Made by a program: the position numbers and the translations under genes. From assembly GCA_003963005.1 (NCBI GenBank), contig RXJW01000053.1, forward strand, positions 1-37,088: a DNA stretch of 37,088 nt, in the 5' to 3' direction. Below are positions 34,971 through 37,088 of this stretch, piece after piece; position 1 is the stretch's first letter; every line of letters begins with the position of its first letter. The stretch is from Burkholderiales bacterium. Lineage in GTDB: Bacteria > Pseudomonadota > Gammaproteobacteria > Burkholderiales > Burkholderiaceae_C. The notes under the pieces are model-generated. The model saw only the letters and a program-made list of their open reading frames with translations, did no database searches and was not told where the DNA came from.

Positions 34971-35681
34971 TTACACGTGGACCAGCGTGCCCTCGTCCTC
35001 GCCCTGCACGACACGCCTGAGCGCGCCCGGCTTGAAGATGCTGAACACCTTGATCGGCAGCTTCTGGTCACGGCAGAGCGCAAAGGCGGCACCATCCATG
35101 ACCTGCAGGTTGCGCGTGATGGCCTCGTCGAAGCTGATGCGCGAGTAGCGCTTGGCGTCGGGGTCTTTCTTGGGGTCGGCGGTGTAGACGCCGTCGACCT
35201 TGGTGGCCTTCAGCACGATTTCGGCGCCGATCTCGGCACCGCGCAGTGCGGCGGCGGTGTCGGTCGTGAAGAAGGGGTTGCCGGTGCCGGCAGCGAACAC
35301 GACGACCTTGCCCTCTTCGAGGTACTGCAACGCCTTGGGCCGCACGTAGGGCTCGACCACCTGCTCGATGGCGATGGCGGACATCACACGGGCCGTCATG
35401 CCCTCCTGGCGCATCGTGTCGGCCAGGGCCAGGGAATTCATCACCGTGGCCAGCATGCCCATGTAGTCGGCCGTGGCGCGGTCCATGCCGACCGAGCCGC
35501 CGGCCACGCCGCGGAAGATGTTGCCGCCACCGATGACGACCGCCACCTCCACGCCCATCTGCGTCACTTCTCGGACTTCCTGCACCATGCGCACGATGGT
35601 CGCGCGGTTGATGCCGTAAGCGTCGTCGCCCATCAGGGCTTCACCGGAAAGTTTGAGCAGGATGCGCTTGTACGCGGGCAT
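34971..35681 (-). CDS. pyrH: UMP kinase
   Basis: PyrH phosphorylates UMP to UDP, is hexameric and is usually activated by GTP and inhibited by UTP. The 236-residue product starts [18 protein letters not shown] and has [47 protein letters not shown] and [17 protein letters not shown]. It is separated from tsf by an 82-base gap with an intrinsic-terminator-like hairpin, so its expression is probably reduced relative to rpsB-tsf. Confidence 0.97.
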   Translation of the reverse strand: MPAYKRILLKLSGEALMGDDAYGINRATIVRMVQEVREVTQMGVEVAVVIGGGNIFRGVAGGSVGMDRATADYMGMLATVMNSLALADTMRQEGMTARVMSAIAIEQVVEPYVRPKALQYLEEGKVVVFAAGTGNPFFTTDTAAALRGAEIGAEIVLKATKVDGVYTADPKKDPDAKRYSRISFDEAITRNLQVMDGAAFALCRDQKLPIKVFSIFKPGALRRVVQGEDEGTLVHV

Positions 35682-35723
35682 GGTGTCCTCGGGGTTTTAA
35701 GGCCTGTCGGGGCCGGAAGTTTA

Positions 35724-35746
35724 AAGGGCGCCAACTTGGCGCCCTT
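35724..35746 (-). terminator. Intrinsic terminator or attenuator between tsf and pyrH
   Basis: AAGGGCGCCAA and TTGGCGCCCTT flank a single C, a perfect 11-base inverted repeat. On the minus strand it is followed by TTAAACTT, so it resembles a rho-independent terminator with a weak T-tract. It lies 18 bases after the tsf stop codon. Partial readthrough would feed pyrH-frr. Confidence 0.75.
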
Positions 35747-35763
35747 GTCAATCGCAAGAGTCT

Positions 35764-36657
35764 TTACTGACCCTTTGCAGCCGCCACCTGGGCAGCCACC
35801 TCGGCCGCGAAGTCGTCGACCTTCTTCTCGATGCCCTCGCCCACGACGTACAGCGTGAAGCCCTTGACGGTCGTGTTGACCGACTTCAGGTAGGCGCCCA
35901 CGGTCTGCTTGCCGTCGGCCGCCTTCACGAAGACCTGGTCCAGCAGGGAGACTTCCTTCAGGAACTTCTGCACCGAGCCCTCGACCATCTTGGCGACGAT
36001 GTCGGCCGGCTTGCCAGATTCGGCAGCCTTTTCGGTGGCGATCTTGCGCTCCTTCTCGACCAGCTCGGCCGAGACGTCGGCGCCCGACAGCGCGGCCGGC
36101 TTCATGGCGGCGATGTGCATGGCGACGTCCTTGGCGGCCACGTCGTCACCTTCGAACTCGACGACCACGCCGATGCGGGTGCCGTGCAGGTAGGTGGCCA
36201 GCTTGCCGCCGGCGTAGCGCTGGAAGCGGCGGATCGTCATGTTCTCGCCGATCTTGCCGACCAGGCCCTTGCGCACGTCTTCCACGGTCGGGCCGAAACC
36301 TTCCTGCGACAGGGGCAGGGCCGACAGCGCAGCGACGTCAGCGGGATTGTGCTCGGCCACCAGACCGGCCAGGGCGTTCACGAAGGCCAGGAAGGCGTCG
36401 TTCTTCGAAACGAAGTCGGTCTCGCAGTTCACCTCGATCAGGGCGCCGTTGCCGTTCACGACAGCGCTCGACACCACGCCTTCGGCCGTGATGCGCGAGG
36501 CGGCCTTGCCGGCCTTGTTGCCCAGCTTGACGCGCAGGATCTCTTCCGCGCGGGCCAGATCGCCGTCAGCCTCGGTCAGTGCCTTCTTGCACTCCATCAT
36601 CGGGGCATCGGTGCGGGCACGCAGTTCGCCCACCATGCTTGCAGTGATTGCAGCCAT
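35764..36657 (-). CDS. tsf: Elongation factor Ts
   Basis: EF-Ts exchanges GDP for GTP on EF-Tu. The 297-residue product starts [27 protein letters not shown] with the UBA-like N-domain. It has [14 protein letters not shown], the TDFV motif that contacts EF-Tu, and a core ending in [13 protein letters not shown]. It follows rpsB by 83 bases and precedes pyrH, the standard order. Confidence 0.97.
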   Translation of the reverse strand: MAAITASMVGELRARTDAPMMECKKALTEADGDLARAEEILRVKLGNKAGKAASRITAEGVVSSAVVNGNGALIEVNCETDFVSKNDAFLAFVNALAGLVAEHNPADVAALSALPLSQEGFGPTVEDVRKGLVGKIGENMTIRRFQRYAGGKLATYLHGTRIGVVVEFEGDDVAAKDVAMHIAAMKPAALSGADVSAELVEKERKIATEKAAESGKPADIVAKMVEGSVQKFLKEVSLLDQVFVKAADGKQTVGAYLKSVNTTVKGFTLYVVGEGIEKKVDDFAAEVAAQVAAAKGQ

Positions 36658-36697
36658 TTCTCTTCTCCAGATTGCGGTTGGCCAGATTCAGTTGGCA

Positions 36698-36719
36698 AAA
36701 GGGGCCTCGCGGCCCCTTT
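36698..36719 (-). terminator. Attenuator-like hairpin between rpsB and tsf
   Basis: AAAGGGGCC and GGCCCCTTT enclose TCGC on plus, a perfect 9-base stem. On the minus strand the stem is followed by TTTTGCC, so partial termination after rpsB is plausible. It lies 21 bases after the rpsB stop. Confidence 0.72.
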
Positions 36720-36740
36720 CAGATGCAGGGTCGAAAGGGC

Positions 36741-37088
36741 TTACGCCTCTTCGGAAACCTCGACGAACTCGTCGCCCGCGGGGGCGACGGCAGCCAGCAC
36801 GTCGGCGGTGGCGTTGGCCTTGCCTTCGAGGACGGCGTCAGCCACGGCACGGGCGTACAGGGCCACGGCCTTGGCGGAGTCGTCGTTGCCGGGGATGACG
36901 TAGTCGATGCCTTCGGGCGAGTGGTTCGTGTCGACCACGCCGATGACCGGGATGCCGAGCTTCTTGGCTTCGGCGACGGCGATCTTGTGGTATCCGACGT
37001 CGATGACGAAGATGGCGTCAGGCAGCGCGGTCATGTCCTGGATGCCGCCGATGTTCTTTTCCAGCTTGGCGATGTCGCGCTGGAACAG
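36741..37088 (-). CDS. rpsB: 30S ribosomal protein S2 (5' end cut by window edge)
   Basis: S2 is a late-assembling 30S protein. The visible 115 C-terminal residues include [50 protein letters not shown], then [29 protein letters not shown], unmistakable S2, and an acidic tail ending SEEA. The frame is open to the right edge, so the start lies outside the window. Confidence 0.97.
   Translation of the reverse strand: MFQRDIAKLEKNIGGIQDMTALPDAIFVIDVGYHKIAVAEAKKLGIPVIGVVDTNHSPEGIDYVIPGNDDSAKAVALYARAVADAVLEGKANATADVLAAVAPAGDEFVEVSEEA

Overview
The window looks like a chromosome segment of a GC-rich betaproteobacterium of the order Burkholderiales, in the Rubrivivax/Leptothrix/Roseateles neighbourhood. 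This rests on gene order and protein character: rpsF-priB-rpsR, ppsA divergent from ppsR, and an intact rpsB-tsf-pyrH-frr-uppS-cdsA-dxr-rseP-bamA-skp-lpxD-fabZ-lpxA-lpxB-rnhB run. The genus is an inference. Almost everything is on the minus strand; only ppsR and one histidine kinase gene are on plus.

Layout from left to right: (1) 1-1119, the S6-PriB-S18 ribosomal operon, read leftward, with a recognisable sigma70 promoter and a hairpin leader. (2) 1120-3171, a sodium:solute symporter with a soluble insert and an EF-hand loop. (3) 3240-11659, a visibly AT-richer accessory island. It holds three copies of a small exported Cys-patterned protein ('A', one broken by an in-frame stop), four copies of a membrane-anchored partner ('B'), a SelO-like kinase-fold protein and a HlyC-like acyltransferase-fold protein. 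(4) 11788-15216, PEP synthase and its divergent kinase/phosphotransferase regulator. (5) 15210-17926, glycogen genes glgA and glgC. (6) 17996-19438, a DUF2325 protein and hemP behind a Fur box. (7) 19607-22309, a TPR-GAF histidine kinase. (8) 22383-37088, envelope and translation genes: rRNA methyltransferase, RNase HII, lipid A synthesis, outer-membrane assembly, isoprenoid and phospholipid precursor synthesis, ribosome recycling, UMP kinase, EF-Ts and the 3' part of rpsB. Many neighbours overlap by 1-4 bases (ATGA, GTGA, TTGA, TAATG), which fits translational coupling.

The most interesting part is the island. A and B genes alternate, and two intact A-B pairs overlap by 4 and 13 bases. A proteins share a signal-peptide-like N-terminus, a TonB-box-like VTVTG motif, a Gly/Ser-rich linker and a C-terminal domain with four Cys at near-fixed spacing. 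The array is followed in the same direction by a SelO-like gene and a HlyC-like gene. From memory this pair resembles the MceJ/MceI (MchC/MchD) enzymes that modify class IIb microcins. Both enzymes appear to lack catalytic residues of their better-known relatives. I infer a secreted-protein modification system, possibly antagonistic; its function is not shown by the sequence.

No rRNA, tRNA, insertion sequence, integrase or CRISPR array was seen. No gene-free stretch exceeds 300 bases. The longest, 6489-6741 between two B genes, holds nothing I recognise.
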